Positions 1 to 7,136 are shown, counted from the first letter of the stretch. The stretch: DNA of 17,628 nucleotides from an archaeon (GCA_016550485.1 JABXGV010000276.1:1-17628); one strand, 5' to 3'. The notes: generated by a model from the letters alone, not told the origin. Translations and numbers: made by a program.

Positions 1-646
1 AGTCGGGAGGAAGATGAATAGCGAATGTGCAGTCTTCATCGCCGTGGGCAACCGTCCTCAATACTTCGACACGTACGGGTTGTCCGAGGATTCCCTCCCA
101 TAGTGTCTTATACCATCCAGAGCCGCACAGACAGAAAGTTTGCGAGATGGGCTCAGTAGTGGCCTTGACCCAGCCGCAGTGACAGTAGGCGCGGCGTTTC
201 TCCTCCGGAGTAGTCGCCGCCCGGTACTTCGCAGGCGCATAGGGAACCTTCGTCACGTAGATGATGGTGCCTTCCCGTTTAGGATATTCATAGTAGGAGA
301 GGCCACCCCACGAGGTGTCCTGGTGCATGTACTTGAGGAGCGCGTCGAGGCTGCCCAACCGTTGGTACTCTGCGCGAAGCTTCCGGATACGGGTCTTGGG
401 GAACCGATGGGAGCAGCACAACAAGACGCTCCGTCGAGTCTCCGTGTCCTCAACGAGCGCATCGAGGCGGTCGATGGCGTCCTTGATCCATTTGGCTTTC
501 TTCAGCAACGAACTGCTCGCAGAAATCGTCTCGCTCCCCCCCAGCACTTGCTCACTCATCCTGGCTCCCGCGAAGCGTTTCAGGGCGGTCTTGAATTTCT
601 CAAGCCAAGACATCATAATCGCGTGGGCTCGGATGTCCCCCGTCAT
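1..646 (-). CDS. Cys-rich DUF6144-like protein, cut by the window edge
   Basis: Reading the minus strand from ATG 646-644 gives an open frame of 215 codons with no stop before the window edge, so the C-terminus is missing. The visible protein has a short basic helix (SWLEKFKTALKRF), then a VLLCCSHRFP segment, the stretch SWGGLSYYEYPKREG, and two Cys motifs, YCHCGW and FCLCGSGWYKTLWEGILG. It then reads PVRVEVLRTVAHGDEDCTFAIHLP, which resembles the end of V4R/DUF6144-type proteins. That assignment is from memory of the family. The Cys pairs could bind a metal or cofactor, but no reaction is known to me. The ATG lies 5 bp after the stop of the upstream MFS gene, so it is probably translated from the same message. 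In-frame ATGs at 616 and 613 are alternative starts; none has a clear Shine-Dalgarno site. Confidence 0.75.
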   Translation of the reverse strand, partial: MTGDIRAHAIMMSWLEKFKTALKRFAGARMSEQVLGGSETISASSSLLKKAKWIKDAIDRLDALVEDTETRRSVLLCCSHRFPKTRIRKLRAEYQRLGSLDALLKYMHQDTSWGGLSYYEYPKREGTIIYVTKVPYAPAKYRAATTPEEKRRAYCHCGWVKATTEPISQTFCLCGSGWYKTLWEGILGQPVRVEVLRTVAHGDEDCTFAIHLPPD

Positions 647-651
647 AAAGG

Positions 652-2181
652 TTATGATTCCTTACCCTTGGGAACGCTCTGTACCGGGGCTTTGGGGTAT
701 TCGACCTCGTGGTCTAAGACTGGCGCCTCGACCCCCTCGTCGAGCGGCTCAGGTTCACCAACGGCATCGATGGATTCCTCAACGGACTCCGCCTTGGGAA
801 TCGGGTGCTGGAAGCCCCACCAGATGAGCAGGGCACCGACCGCGGCAAACACCGCACAGATCAGAAATGTCGGCGGGAACCCAGACGCTGGGAGCGCCTG
901 GCTCAGATAGTAGATTAGGGGGATTGCTGCTAGCATGAAGAGGGTCGGTTGCAAGGAGTACATGCTGTTCCGGATCCGGTTAGGAATCACATCAATCATG
1001 ATGCGACTGGTGAGGATGCCGGCAAAGTTCGCAAACAACGAGGTGATCATGAAGGTTGTGAAGATGAGGACGACAGGGACGATAGAGGCAATGGGAACCT
1101 GAAAGAGAATGGCCCCATTCAAGGGATTATACAGGGTGAGGAGGAGCGCAGATGTAGGGGGTGGCGGGAAGAAAAAGGTGATGGCGGTGAAGGCGGCATA
1201 GAAGGCGAACCCACCGAACTGGAGGAGCCGGAACCGGGGAATCCACTTGGCCTGGTCAAAGCGCTTTGACCAGATCCCACTCCGTTCCCGGATGACCGCA
1301 TCGGGGACAAACACGATGCTCCGGTAGGTGGATACGCCGATATCGGTGAGCAGATAGCTGAAGTAGAGCGGGAACAGGATGAGCTCGCCCCAGACCATGC
1401 CGGCAGCGAACATCACCACCTCACCGAGGATGATGAGGCCGACGAACTTGGAGGAGAAGAGGAACTTGAAGCCGTCCTTGAGGAGGCTCCCGTACTCTCT
1501 CAGAGATTTATTCTTCTTCAGCGCTTCTCGGACACCGGGAAGGTCCTTGAGGACCAGCATGACGACACCTGCAAACACGATGCTGGCGACCGCTTGAAAC
1601 TGGAAGACCCAGGTCCGATTCAAGAGGGTGGCTAAGATACTTCCCGGAATCAGCACCGCTGTAGACAGGATCATGAAGAGGAATCCCATCCGTCCCGCGA
1701 ACACACCGAACTGCTTCCGGTCCTTGTCATGCGGCATGGCGACTCGGTAGTTATTATCAAACCAGGCCTGCATAGCTCCGCTTTCCTGGGAGGCGCCCAC
1801 ACCGAACAGGACATAGATGGCGAGAAAGAAGATGAAAGGCGTGGTAGGCGTGACGATAGAGGTCATCCAATAGCCGATTCCATAGCAGACTAGGGCGGAG
1901 GCGATCACCCAGCGCTGCCCAATCCAATCGCCCAGCGCGCCTGTGGGGTAATCGAGGACTGTCTGGATGACCATTCTGACGATGACGAGGGTCCCCACAA
2001 GGGCGAGCCCCAGCATGAAATCGCCGCCGCCCAAGGCTTGGGCGATGAAAATCATCCAGAAGGTAGAGCTAATCTGGAAGGTAATCGAGAAGGCGGAGAC
2101 GAGCAGCATCAGGATCTTGGCAATCTTCATGCCATCGGGGGTTGCGTCGTCAAATCCGAAGAATCGTGCAAGCAGACTCAT
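652..2181 (-). CDS. MFS transporter, second of a tandem pair
   Basis: A 509-residue polytopic membrane protein of the major facilitator superfamily, probably a secondary transporter or exporter in the cytoplasmic membrane; the substrate is unknown. The motif-A-like loop LDYPTGALGDWIGQRWVI sits between the second and third membrane helices. A long conserved loop (AWFDNNYRVAMPHDKDRKQ) follows helix four. The C-terminus is a cytoplasmic-looking acidic and proline-rich tail of about 50 residues. It aligns without gaps at the N-terminus with its upstream neighbour (MSLLARFFGFDDATPDG against MGITDRILGFESATPEG). That alignment, plus GGAGTGA starting 8 nt upstream of ATG 2181, decides the start over a GTG 9 nt earlier. 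The gap to the upstream MFS gene is 42 bp, with no terminator seen, so the two are likely co-transcribed. Confidence 0.9.
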   Translation of the reverse strand: MSLLARFFGFDDATPDGMKIAKILMLLVSAFSITFQISSTFWMIFIAQALGGGDFMLGLALVGTLVIVRMVIQTVLDYPTGALGDWIGQRWVIASALVCYGIGYWMTSIVTPTTPFIFFLAIYVLFGVGASQESGAMQAWFDNNYRVAMPHDKDRKQFGVFAGRMGFLFMILSTAVLIPGSILATLLNRTWVFQFQAVASIVFAGVVMLVLKDLPGVREALKKNKSLREYGSLLKDGFKFLFSSKFVGLIILGEVVMFAAGMVWGELILFPLYFSYLLTDIGVSTYRSIVFVPDAVIRERSGIWSKRFDQAKWIPRFRLLQFGGFAFYAAFTAITFFFPPPPTSALLLTLYNPLNGAILFQVPIASIVPVVLIFTTFMITSLFANFAGILTSRIMIDVIPNRIRNSMYSLQPTLFMLAAIPLIYYLSQALPASGFPPTFLICAVFAAVGALLIWWGFQHPIPKAESVEESIDAVGEPEPLDEGVEAPVLDHEVEYPKAPVQSVPKGKES

Positions 2182-2223
2182 AGCTGTCACTCCATACCTT
2201 TCTGTTTCAATACTTCAGGGTTT

Positions 2224-3765
2224 CTAGGGTCTGGTGATTACTGGTTCTTCTCCTTCAGCTTCCACCGCTGGGGGCTCGGCTGGAACCTCTTTCGCGATGG
2301 CTTCACCCGGTGTTTCCGTTGTCGGTTCTGGTGCCGTAGGTTCGTCAGCTTCGGCTTCTGGCGTTTCGGAGGTCTCTGCCTGTGGAACGGGGTAGCTGAA
2401 CCCCTTCTTAATGAGCAGCGCACCCAGGAATGCAACCACAGAGCAAAGGAGGAGCGTGACGGGGAGTCCAAAGGCTTGCTGGACCTGCGCGAGGTAGAGG
2501 ACAAGCGGGATGGCAAAGAGCATCGCCAGCGTCGGACGAAGACTATACAAGCTGTTGCGAATCCGGGAGGGCACCACATCAATCATAATCCGCTGGGTGA
2601 GAATCCCAGAGAATCCGGCGAACATCGACGAGATCATGAAGGTCGAAAAGATCAGAATCACTGGAATAATGGAGATTAGGGGCAGCTGGATCAGGGGTAC
2701 ACTCGTGAAGGGGAAGGGCACCGTAATCAGCAGCGTGGACTCGAGGGGGGCGGGGAAGAAGACGGTGATGGCGGTGAGCAGCAAGTAGAAGGAGAAGCCG
2801 CAGAACTGGAGAAACCGGAAGCGCGGAATCCACTTGCCCGGCTCGAACCGCTTGGACCAGAAGCCGCTCCGCTCACGGAGCATGGCGTCAGGCACAAAGA
2901 TGAGGGTGCGGAAGGTTGAGACCGCCACCTCGTTGAGGAGGTACGCGAAGTAGAGGGACCAGAGGACAATCTCGCCCCAGAGGATACCCGTCGAGATCAT
3001 GATGACTTCACCGAGGATGGTTAAAGCAACGAACTTGGAGGACACCAGGAACTTGAACCCGTCCACGAGGAGACCGCCATATTCGCGGAGGGATTGTTGC
3101 TTCTTTTCGGCCCGGACGCCTGGTAGGTCCTTGATGGTGAAGAGTACAAACACTGCGAGAACGAAGCTAAAGATGGTTTGAAGCTGGAAGATCCATGACC
3201 TGCCGGTGAGCATGGCAAGAACGGATCCAGGGATTAAGACCAGTGTCGCGACAATTTGCCAGAACATGCCGACTCGGCCCCAGAAGGCGCCGTACTGTTT
3301 GCGGTCCTTGTCGTGGGGCATGGCGACCCGGTAGTTGTTGTCGAACCAGGCGTTGAATGCCCCACTTTCTTGGGAGGCCCCTACACCGAAGAGGACATAG
3401 ATGGCGAGGAATACGATAAAGGGAGTAGTCACAGTGACCAGGGAGGTGAGGTAGAAAGCGATTCCATAGCACACCAGGGCTGAGGCGATGACCCAGCGTT
3501 GCCCAATCCAGTCGCCAAGGGCTCCCGTTGGATAATCAAGAATGGTCTGGACAACCAGCCGTACGACGACCAGTAGTCCGATGAGGGCGATGCCAAGCTC
3601 CCAGCTCCCGCCGCCGAGGGCTTCGGCGATGAACACGAAGTAGAAGGTGGAGGAAATCTGGAAGCTGATGGAGAAGCAGGAGATAAGGATGGCGATGGTC
3701 TTGGCTAGCTTGAGCCCTTCGGGAGTTGCCGATTCAAATCCGAGGATCCGATCTGTGATGCCCAT
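2224..3765 (-). CDS. MFS transporter, first of a tandem pair
   Basis: A 513-residue major facilitator superfamily protein, predicted to be a proton-coupled transporter in the cytoplasmic membrane; the substrate is unknown. Residues 81-90 (GALGDWIGQR) form the motif-A loop after helix two, and hydrophobic segments continue to about residue 455. The last 50 or so residues are rich in Glu, Pro, Ala and Thr and would lie in the cytoplasm. By eye more than half of the positions match the downstream MFS gene, including the loop with DNNYRVAMPHDKDRKQ, so the pair arose by tandem duplication. It is the first gene of a likely three-gene unit and starts about 40 nt after a TATA-like element. The divergent gene encodes a regulator with a drug-sensor-type domain, which suggests ligand-controlled export. 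That role is inferred, not shown. Confidence 0.92.
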   Translation of the reverse strand: MGITDRILGFESATPEGLKLAKTIAILISCFSISFQISSTFYFVFIAEALGGGSWELGIALIGLLVVVRLVVQTILDYPTGALGDWIGQRWVIASALVCYGIAFYLTSLVTVTTPFIVFLAIYVLFGVGASQESGAFNAWFDNNYRVAMPHDKDRKQYGAFWGRVGMFWQIVATLVLIPGSVLAMLTGRSWIFQLQTIFSFVLAVFVLFTIKDLPGVRAEKKQQSLREYGGLLVDGFKFLVSSKFVALTILGEVIMISTGILWGEIVLWSLYFAYLLNEVAVSTFRTLIFVPDAMLRERSGFWSKRFEPGKWIPRFRFLQFCGFSFYLLLTAITVFFPAPLESTLLITVPFPFTSVPLIQLPLISIIPVILIFSTFMISSMFAGFSGILTQRIMIDVVPSRIRNSLYSLRPTLAMLFAIPLVLYLAQVQQAFGLPVTLLLCSVVAFLGALLIKKGFSYPVPQAETSETPEAEADEPTAPEPTTETPGEAIAKEVPAEPPAVEAEGEEPVITRP

Positions 3766-3800
3766 TTCTTAGTCACTATCCTTCCGTGTTGAGCGCTTGG

Positions 3801-3808
3801 CTTATAAT
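3801..3808 (-). promoter_or_regulatory. TATA box of the MFS unit
   Basis: On the minus strand this reads ATTATAAG. Its centre lies about 40 nt upstream of ATG 3765, so archaeal initiation about 25 nt downstream would leave a leader of roughly 10-15 nt. No other TATA-like element is as well placed. Confidence 0.5.
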
Positions 3809-3823
3809 GCGGACTCACCAGGA

Positions 3824-3854
3824 GAGGTCACCGGCTGAGGTCACATATTGTGAC
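3824..3854. promoter_or_regulatory. palindrome plus direct-repeat operator candidate
   Basis: GTCACATATTGTGAC (3840-3854) is a perfect 6-bp inverted repeat around TAT. Its left half overlaps the second of two GAGGTCAC direct repeats (3824-3831 and 3837-3844), which are 13 bp apart. The element lies just upstream of the TATA box of the MFS unit, where an archaeal activator or repressor could act. The divergent regulator is the obvious candidate to bind here, but this is inference. Confidence 0.45.
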
Positions 3855-4060
3855 TCTTGGGTGCTTGGTGGGGGTCTCCTCTATGAGGTGTTCGCATCAT
3901 ACGCTCCATTATTCTCAACTTATGAGACGAATGTCTATAACTATGATATAAATATATTGTAAAAGGTAACAAATCTTCTACGCTGTTGAGAAAACATTGT
4001 AGTGTGGGGCGATGAGAGTGTTCATGCCCATTTCCCTTCGCTCTTGCAGTGTTATTCAGT

Positions 4061-4078
4061 AATATTAGGTCTAATATT
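4061..4078. promoter_or_regulatory. 18-bp palindrome upstream of the regulator gene
   Basis: AATATTAGGTCTAATATT is a perfect 7-bp inverted repeat around GGTC. It ends 17 bp before the TATA box of the regulator gene, a position suited to autoregulation by the dimeric winged-helix protein it precedes. The sequence is AT-rich, so a chance palindrome remains possible. Confidence 0.4.
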
Positions 4079-4095
4079 CAATAATTATAGGAATA

Positions 4096-4102
4096 TTTAT
4101 AT
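4096..4102 (+). promoter_or_regulatory. TATA box of the regulator gene
   Basis: TTTATAT matches the archaeal TATA consensus. Its centre is about 30 nt before ATG 4129, so the transcript should begin within a few bases of the start codon, giving a leaderless or nearly leaderless message. Confidence 0.65.
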
Positions 4103-4128
4103 GGAGGGCTAGAGAAAAGAGGCGGTAG

Positions 4129-4983
4129 ATGGATGTCTTCTCCATGAGCGGCAATAACAACGATGCAATCTGGAAAATCCTGACCACGGAGCGCGACGAC
4201 ATCACCGTCGTCCTGAACTCCATGGCGAACAAACGTAGGCTACAGATTCTCACCGCCCTCCTCCGAGACCCCCAGACCTTCCGCGACCTGCAGAAGGCCA
4301 CGAAGCTAGGCAAGACCGCCCTAGCCCACCACCTCGGAATCCTTGTGGAGGCCGGCGTCATCACCCACACCGCCCGGGGCCAGTACGAACTCAGCCCGGA
4401 CGGCACCGAACTGATGCACGCCATAGGATCCGCCTACCTCCAGACCCAGCGCCGACGAGAACAGATCGCCGCAAAGCGGGCAGACGCCATCCGACGAGTC
4501 CCACTAAGGAGGAAGGAAGACGAATTGAAGGTAAGAATTGTAAAACTCGAACCGATGCGCGTGGCCAGCTTCCACGCTCTAGGTAAATCCCCCGAACCCC
4601 TTGCAGCCGAGAAACTCATCGCCTGGGCAAAGCCCCGCGGCATGCTCGAAGACCCCGGGCGCCACCCGGTCTATGGATTTAACAATCCTGACCCACAGCC
4701 GGGCAAAGACGAGTACGGCTACGAGTTCTGGATCCGCGTCGACCCAGACTTCGAATCCGACGAAGTCGAGATCAAAGACTTCGAAGGCGGCCTCTACGCG
4801 GTTACTCTCTGCAAGGATATCGGGGACAACTACGAGAAAATCGGACAAACCTGGGGACGCCTTGTAGAATGGCTGAAAGCCAGTAAATACGGTAAAGCCC
4901 ACCACCAGTGGCTCGAAAAGACGCTCGATGTCACCGGTGAGTCCGAATTCAGTCTCGAACTCTACGCCCCGATCAGCGAGTAG
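4129..4983 (+). CDS. ArsR-type winged-helix regulator with GyrI-like effector domain
   Basis: A 284-residue one-component transcription regulator. Residues about 20-95 form an ArsR-like winged helix (MANKRRLQILTALLRD, then the recognition-helix region GKTALAHHLGILVEAGVI, then the wing). A basic helical linker (about 100-130) leads to a GyrI/AraC effector-binding-like domain from about 134 to the end, with YGFNNPDPQPGKDEYGYEFW and the closing FSLELYAPI strand. GyrI-like domains bind diverse hydrophobic or drug-like molecules, so the protein probably senses a small compound and controls the divergent MFS genes. ATG 4129 is chosen because the TATA box at 4096-4102 predicts initiation a few bases before it; ATG 4144 is an alternative. 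Palindromes in the shared upstream region are candidate operators. Codons are more C- and G-ending than in the CHAT cluster. Confidence 0.9.
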   Translation: MDVFSMSGNNNDAIWKILTTERDDITVVLNSMANKRRLQILTALLRDPQTFRDLQKATKLGKTALAHHLGILVEAGVITHTARGQYELSPDGTELMHAIGSAYLQTQRRREQIAAKRADAIRRVPLRRKEDELKVRIVKLEPMRVASFHALGKSPEPLAAEKLIAWAKPRGMLEDPGRHPVYGFNNPDPQPGKDEYGYEFWIRVDPDFESDEVEIKDFEGGLYAVTLCKDIGDNYEKIGQTWGRLVEWLKASKYGKAHHQWLEKTLDVTGESEFSLELYAPISE

Positions 4984-5023
4984 AGTGAAGACTAGGTATC
5001 CTAGAGTGAGAACGGGTACGATG

Positions 5024-5034
5024 AAGGAGGTGAT
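5024..5034 (+). promoter_or_regulatory. full-length Shine-Dalgarno site
   Basis: AAGGAGGTGAT matches the 3' end of 16S rRNA almost throughout. It sits 5 nt before ATG 5040 and is by far the strongest ribosome-binding site in the window. It selects ATG 5040 over the overlapping out-of-frame GTG at 5035. Confidence 0.65.
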
Positions 5035-5039
5035 GTGCA

Positions 5040-5171
5040 ATGGGAAATAAGCATAAGAAATTATTCAGCTTCGCAAAGGTCTCGCTGCAAGAACGCGCCT
5101 GCACTGGGTGCCGTAACCCCACCGCTAAACCGAACCAGCGGTTCGCACTTCAGCTCCTCATGTCACGATAA
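5040..5171 (+). CDS. small basic CxxC protein, 43 residues
   Basis: ATG 5040 opens a 43-codon frame ending at TAA 5169-5171. The product begins MGNKHKKLFSFAKVSLQER, followed by a single CTGC (CxxC) motif and NPTAKPNQRFALQLLMSR. It is basic and has no hydrophobic segment. I do not recognise it. The support is the near-perfect Shine-Dalgarno site 5 nt upstream and the position 56 nt after the regulator stop on the same strand, which suggests one message. A single CxxC could bind zinc as a dimer. Its stop codon lies inside a 7-bp hairpin, the first of several in the following 170 bases. It could be a real small protein or the translated leader of a structured RNA. Confidence 0.5.
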   Translation: MGNKHKKLFSFAKVSLQERACTGCRNPTAKPNQRFALQLLMSR

Positions 5172-5340
5172 GCATCGTGATTCAAGACACACACTTGCTG
5201 TGTGTCGCCTAGAGGAAGGAAAGGTGTGGCTACAGACCTGAAGACCAGCGGCAGTCTGGGCGAGGATGCGCTGGCACTGCTGGAGGACCATCCTGCTAAG
5301 GGTGTCAGGATCCGGGTCCTCCAGCCTCCCTCTTTTTTCT
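5163..5340 (+). ncRNA. hairpin-rich transcript, candidate structured RNA
   Basis: Four perfect inverted repeats follow one another: TCACGAT/ATCGTGA (5163-5180, 4-nt loop), GACACACA/TGTGTGTC (5186-5206, 5-nt loop), CCAGCG/CGCTGG (5245-5274) and the long terminator stem (5279-5325) followed by a T tract. An alternative frame from GTG 5226 would run through the terminator and was not accepted as coding. This may be the 3' untranslated end of the regulator and small-ORF message, or a separate small RNA. No known RNA family was recognised. Confidence 0.3.
5279..5340 (+). terminator. intrinsic-type terminator
   Basis: GCTGGAGGACC (5279-5289) pairs perfectly with GGTCCTCCAGC (5315-5325). Inside it ATCCTG pairs with CAGGAT across a 10-nt loop, with CCG bulged. 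A C-rich spacer and a run of six T (5333-5338) follow. It lies downstream of the regulator and small-ORF genes and before the promoter of the next gene, the expected place for termination. Confidence 0.75.
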
Positions 5341-5369
5341 GGTTTATTTCTCAGGTAGAGTCTGATACG

Positions 5370-5377
5370 TTATATAC
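5370..5377 (+). promoter_or_regulatory. TATA box of the DUF3795 gene
   Basis: TTATATAC is centred about 27 nt before GTG 5401. Initiation would fall on or next to the start codon, implying a leaderless transcript and supporting the GTG start. Confidence 0.6.
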
Positions 5378-5400
5378 GAGCTAATCCACTGGTATGCTGC

Positions 5401-6447
5401 GTGGAGGACCAATTGTTGACCGAGAATTATAGTAAGTGTGGTATGGCTTGTGACCGGTGTCCGTGGTCTCGGGCAGTGGGCGCCTCCATGAGAGGCGATG
5501 AGTACGAGACCTTCTGCCAGCAATGCAAAAGTGTGCTCGGGTATCGCCCCTCCAAGACCTTCAGTAACTGTGTGAGCTGCCGAACCCCTGACGAGGAGAT
5601 ACCTAAGGGCGCCCGGATTCCGCTGAAGAACTGCCTTATCCGCAAGTGTGTGACCCGGACTGGGATTCCTAACTGTGCGTATTGCTCACGGTTCCCCTGT
5701 GACCACGTCAAAGTGCAAGGCGTTGAGTGGTCACGAGAGAAAATCGAAGCCAAACACGGCAAGCCAATCTCGGAGGAGGAGTACCGCACCTTCGTCGAAC
5801 CCTTCGAGGGACTACAACATCTCCTGGCTATCCGGAAGGCCCTCAAACCAGAAGAGATCAAGGAGGTAGCCACGGTGCCACCGCGAAAGGTCAAAATCGT
5901 CCCGTTTCCCAAACACCTGCCCCTTACAGGTGACGAGCTAGTAGGCCTTCGGTCGCTTCACCAGATACTGACCAACATCAACCATTCACTGTTAGGCTTA
6001 GGCGATGTTGACACGCTCCCCACGCAGACGCGGCTGAAGAATCGCATCCGCAACTTCCTGCGGTTCCTCTGGATTTTCGGTCGCTTTGGAGAATTCGGGG
6101 AAGACGGTGGTGTTCATCTTCTCGTCGATGCGAAATCCTTCATCGAGAACCGAGGGAGTGAAACCGGTCTGGGGACCTGGGAGTTCGTGGAGACCAAGCT
6201 GTTCAAGCATCTACCAGAATTCGGTCTACAGGGTGCACTCGTTGAGCTCGACCGGAAATGGAAGACCCCAACCGGAGCCCTCAGAAAGGAGGGATGGCAG
6301 ATGAAGCTCGTGTTCAGCCAGGAGGCAGGTGGGCTTTCAACCCTGAGGGCATTACAACTCTACACCAGGAAACTCGATGTGAAATACGGGACAAAGGCGT
6401 TCAAGTATTTCGCGGAAGCAGACATGCGAGTGCTCACGGACAACTAG
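5401..6447 (+). CDS. DUF3795 Cys-rich protein with C-terminal extension
   Basis: A 348-residue protein. The first 105 residues carry twelve cysteines (13, 17, 20, 39, 42, 57, 60, 78, 83, 92, 95, 100) in the spacing of DUF3795 proteins: CGMACDRCPW, CQQC, CVSC, and the closing CAYCSRFPCDHV. These probably bind zinc or an iron-sulfur cluster; the reaction is unknown. Stand-alone DUF3795 proteins are usually much shorter. Here residues about 180-348 add a second helical and strand-mixed domain (LRSLHQILTNINHSLLGLG onward) that I do not recognise. It could be a winged-helix or ligand-binding module. GTG 5401 is chosen because the TATA box lies about 27 nt upstream and there is no ribosome-binding site. 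The stop overlaps that of the convergent GNAT gene. Confidence 0.85.
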   Translation: MEDQLLTENYSKCGMACDRCPWSRAVGASMRGDEYETFCQQCKSVLGYRPSKTFSNCVSCRTPDEEIPKGARIPLKNCLIRKCVTRTGIPNCAYCSRFPCDHVKVQGVEWSREKIEAKHGKPISEEEYRTFVEPFEGLQHLLAIRKALKPEEIKEVATVPPRKVKIVPFPKHLPLTGDELVGLRSLHQILTNINHSLLGLGDVDTLPTQTRLKNRIRNFLRFLWIFGRFGEFGEDGGVHLLVDAKSFIENRGSETGLGTWEFVETKLFKHLPEFGLQGALVELDRKWKTPTGALRKEGWQMKLVFSQEAGGLSTLRALQLYTRKLDVKYGTKAFKYFAEADMRVLTDN

Positions 6448-6938
6448 TCCAGGAATCTGCTGTAGATGATGAGGTCGACCCCGTAACTGTGGCGTCGTAG
6501 AAGGCCTTCTGGGAGGAACCCCATACTGTTGTAAAGGCTGATGGCAGCTTTTAGTTGTGGTGCAGTGTTCAGACTGACTTTCATCTGTCCTCTACCCTTT
6601 GCCTCATCGACAAAGCGTTGCAAGAGGCTTCTCCCAAGCCCTTTCCCTCTAGACTCCAAGTGGACACCCAGGAAGCTGAGCCAGGAGGTGCCGCCCCCTT
6701 CGACTCGTCCATACGCTAATCCCACAACTTGGTCCTCTTCCACGGCAACAAGGACAATACGTGTCTCGTCTTGAATGAATAGTTTCCAGTGGTCCATTAA
6801 CCCGGCTTTCCTGATCCGGGTGATTTCCTCCGACACCCACTCCTCAGGCAGGATGCCTCGTAGGCTCTCCCAGATATGGATTTCACAGTCCAACAGGCTC
6901 TTGCTGTCTTCGGTTCTAGCCAATCGGATTGTCGTCAT
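6444..6938 (-). CDS. GNAT family N-acetyltransferase
   Basis: A 164-residue GCN5-related acyltransferase predicted to move an acetyl group from acetyl-CoA to an amine. The acetyl-CoA pyrophosphate loop (Q/RxxGxG/A) is R97-G-K-G-L-G102 within LGVHLESRGKGLGRSLLQRF. The preceding strand is VVGLAYGRV, and LYNSMGF near residue 136 supplies the usual Tyr and closing strand. The substrate cannot be predicted; the length is that of a single-domain GNAT. It lies tail to tail with the DUF3795 gene, the two stop codons sharing the palindrome CTAG. The minus strand carries GGGAGGT about 12 nt before ATG 6938, a slightly long spacing. Confidence 0.92.
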   Translation of the reverse strand: MTTIRLARTEDSKSLLDCEIHIWESLRGILPEEWVSEEITRIRKAGLMDHWKLFIQDETRIVLVAVEEDQVVGLAYGRVEGGGTSWLSFLGVHLESRGKGLGRSLLQRFVDEAKGRGQMKVSLNTAPQLKAAISLYNSMGFLPEGLLRRHSYGVDLIIYSRFLD

Positions 6939-6967
6939 AGAAGGCGTGCTACCTCCCTACGCTATTC

Positions 6968-6990
6968 GGAGCCTGCTCCCTTTATGTTAT
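6968..6990 (-). promoter_or_regulatory. possible promoter and palindrome of the GNAT gene
   Basis: On the minus strand a TATA-like AACATAAAGG (6981-6990) is followed closely by the palindrome GGAGCAGGCTCC (6968-6979). The palindrome would sit between the TATA box and the likely transcription start, where a bound protein would block initiation. The TATA match is weak. Confidence 0.3.
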
Positions 6991-7129
6991 TTGTTGGGCG
7001 TTATTTAGGGGGCTCTGTTTTTTACGTCGTTGTTGGTGGCAGTGGGTATGGCTTCGTATTCGTATGTGGAAAGAAGCTTCCAATAAGGCCTAGCTTCCCA
7101 TCTTGTCTGCCAGTCCGAGATTGATATTA

Positions 7130-7136
7130 TTTATTA
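7130..7136 (+). promoter_or_regulatory. TATA-like element before the membrane protein gene
   Basis: TTTATTA within an AT-rich patch predicts initiation near 7157, leaving a leader of about 30 nt before ATG 7187. The rest of the 6939-7186 gap shows no gene. Confidence 0.35.

Larger units (their letters stand above)
3766..4128. other. divergent intergenic control region
   Basis: These 363 bases separate the MFS unit from the divergent regulator gene and contain no credible gene. They hold the two TATA-like elements and two palindromes listed separately. The middle (about 3855-4050) includes a very AT-rich patch around 3940-3962. I could not assign that patch to a specific site. Confidence 0.7.

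Noticed and set aside
140..910. Long plus-strand open frame of 256 codons at the left edge
   Set aside because: It is antisense to the DUF6144-like gene and to the end of an MFS gene, both with clear family sequence. Its product is Arg/Pro/Ser-rich without domains.
2038..2679. Plus-strand frame of 213 codons over the MFS pair
   Set aside because: It crosses the end of one MFS gene and the start of the next on the other strand, and its composition is that of a reverse-strand shadow.
4579..5040. Minus-strand frame of 153 codons opposite the regulator gene
   Set aside because: It is antisense to the well-supported effector domain, with Val/Glu/Phe-rich shadow composition and no ribosome-binding site or promoter.
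5226..5384. ORF from GTG 5226 with GGAAGGA upstream
   Set aside because: It would read through the terminator hairpin and T tract and end inside the next gene's promoter. The encoded peptide has no recognisable features.
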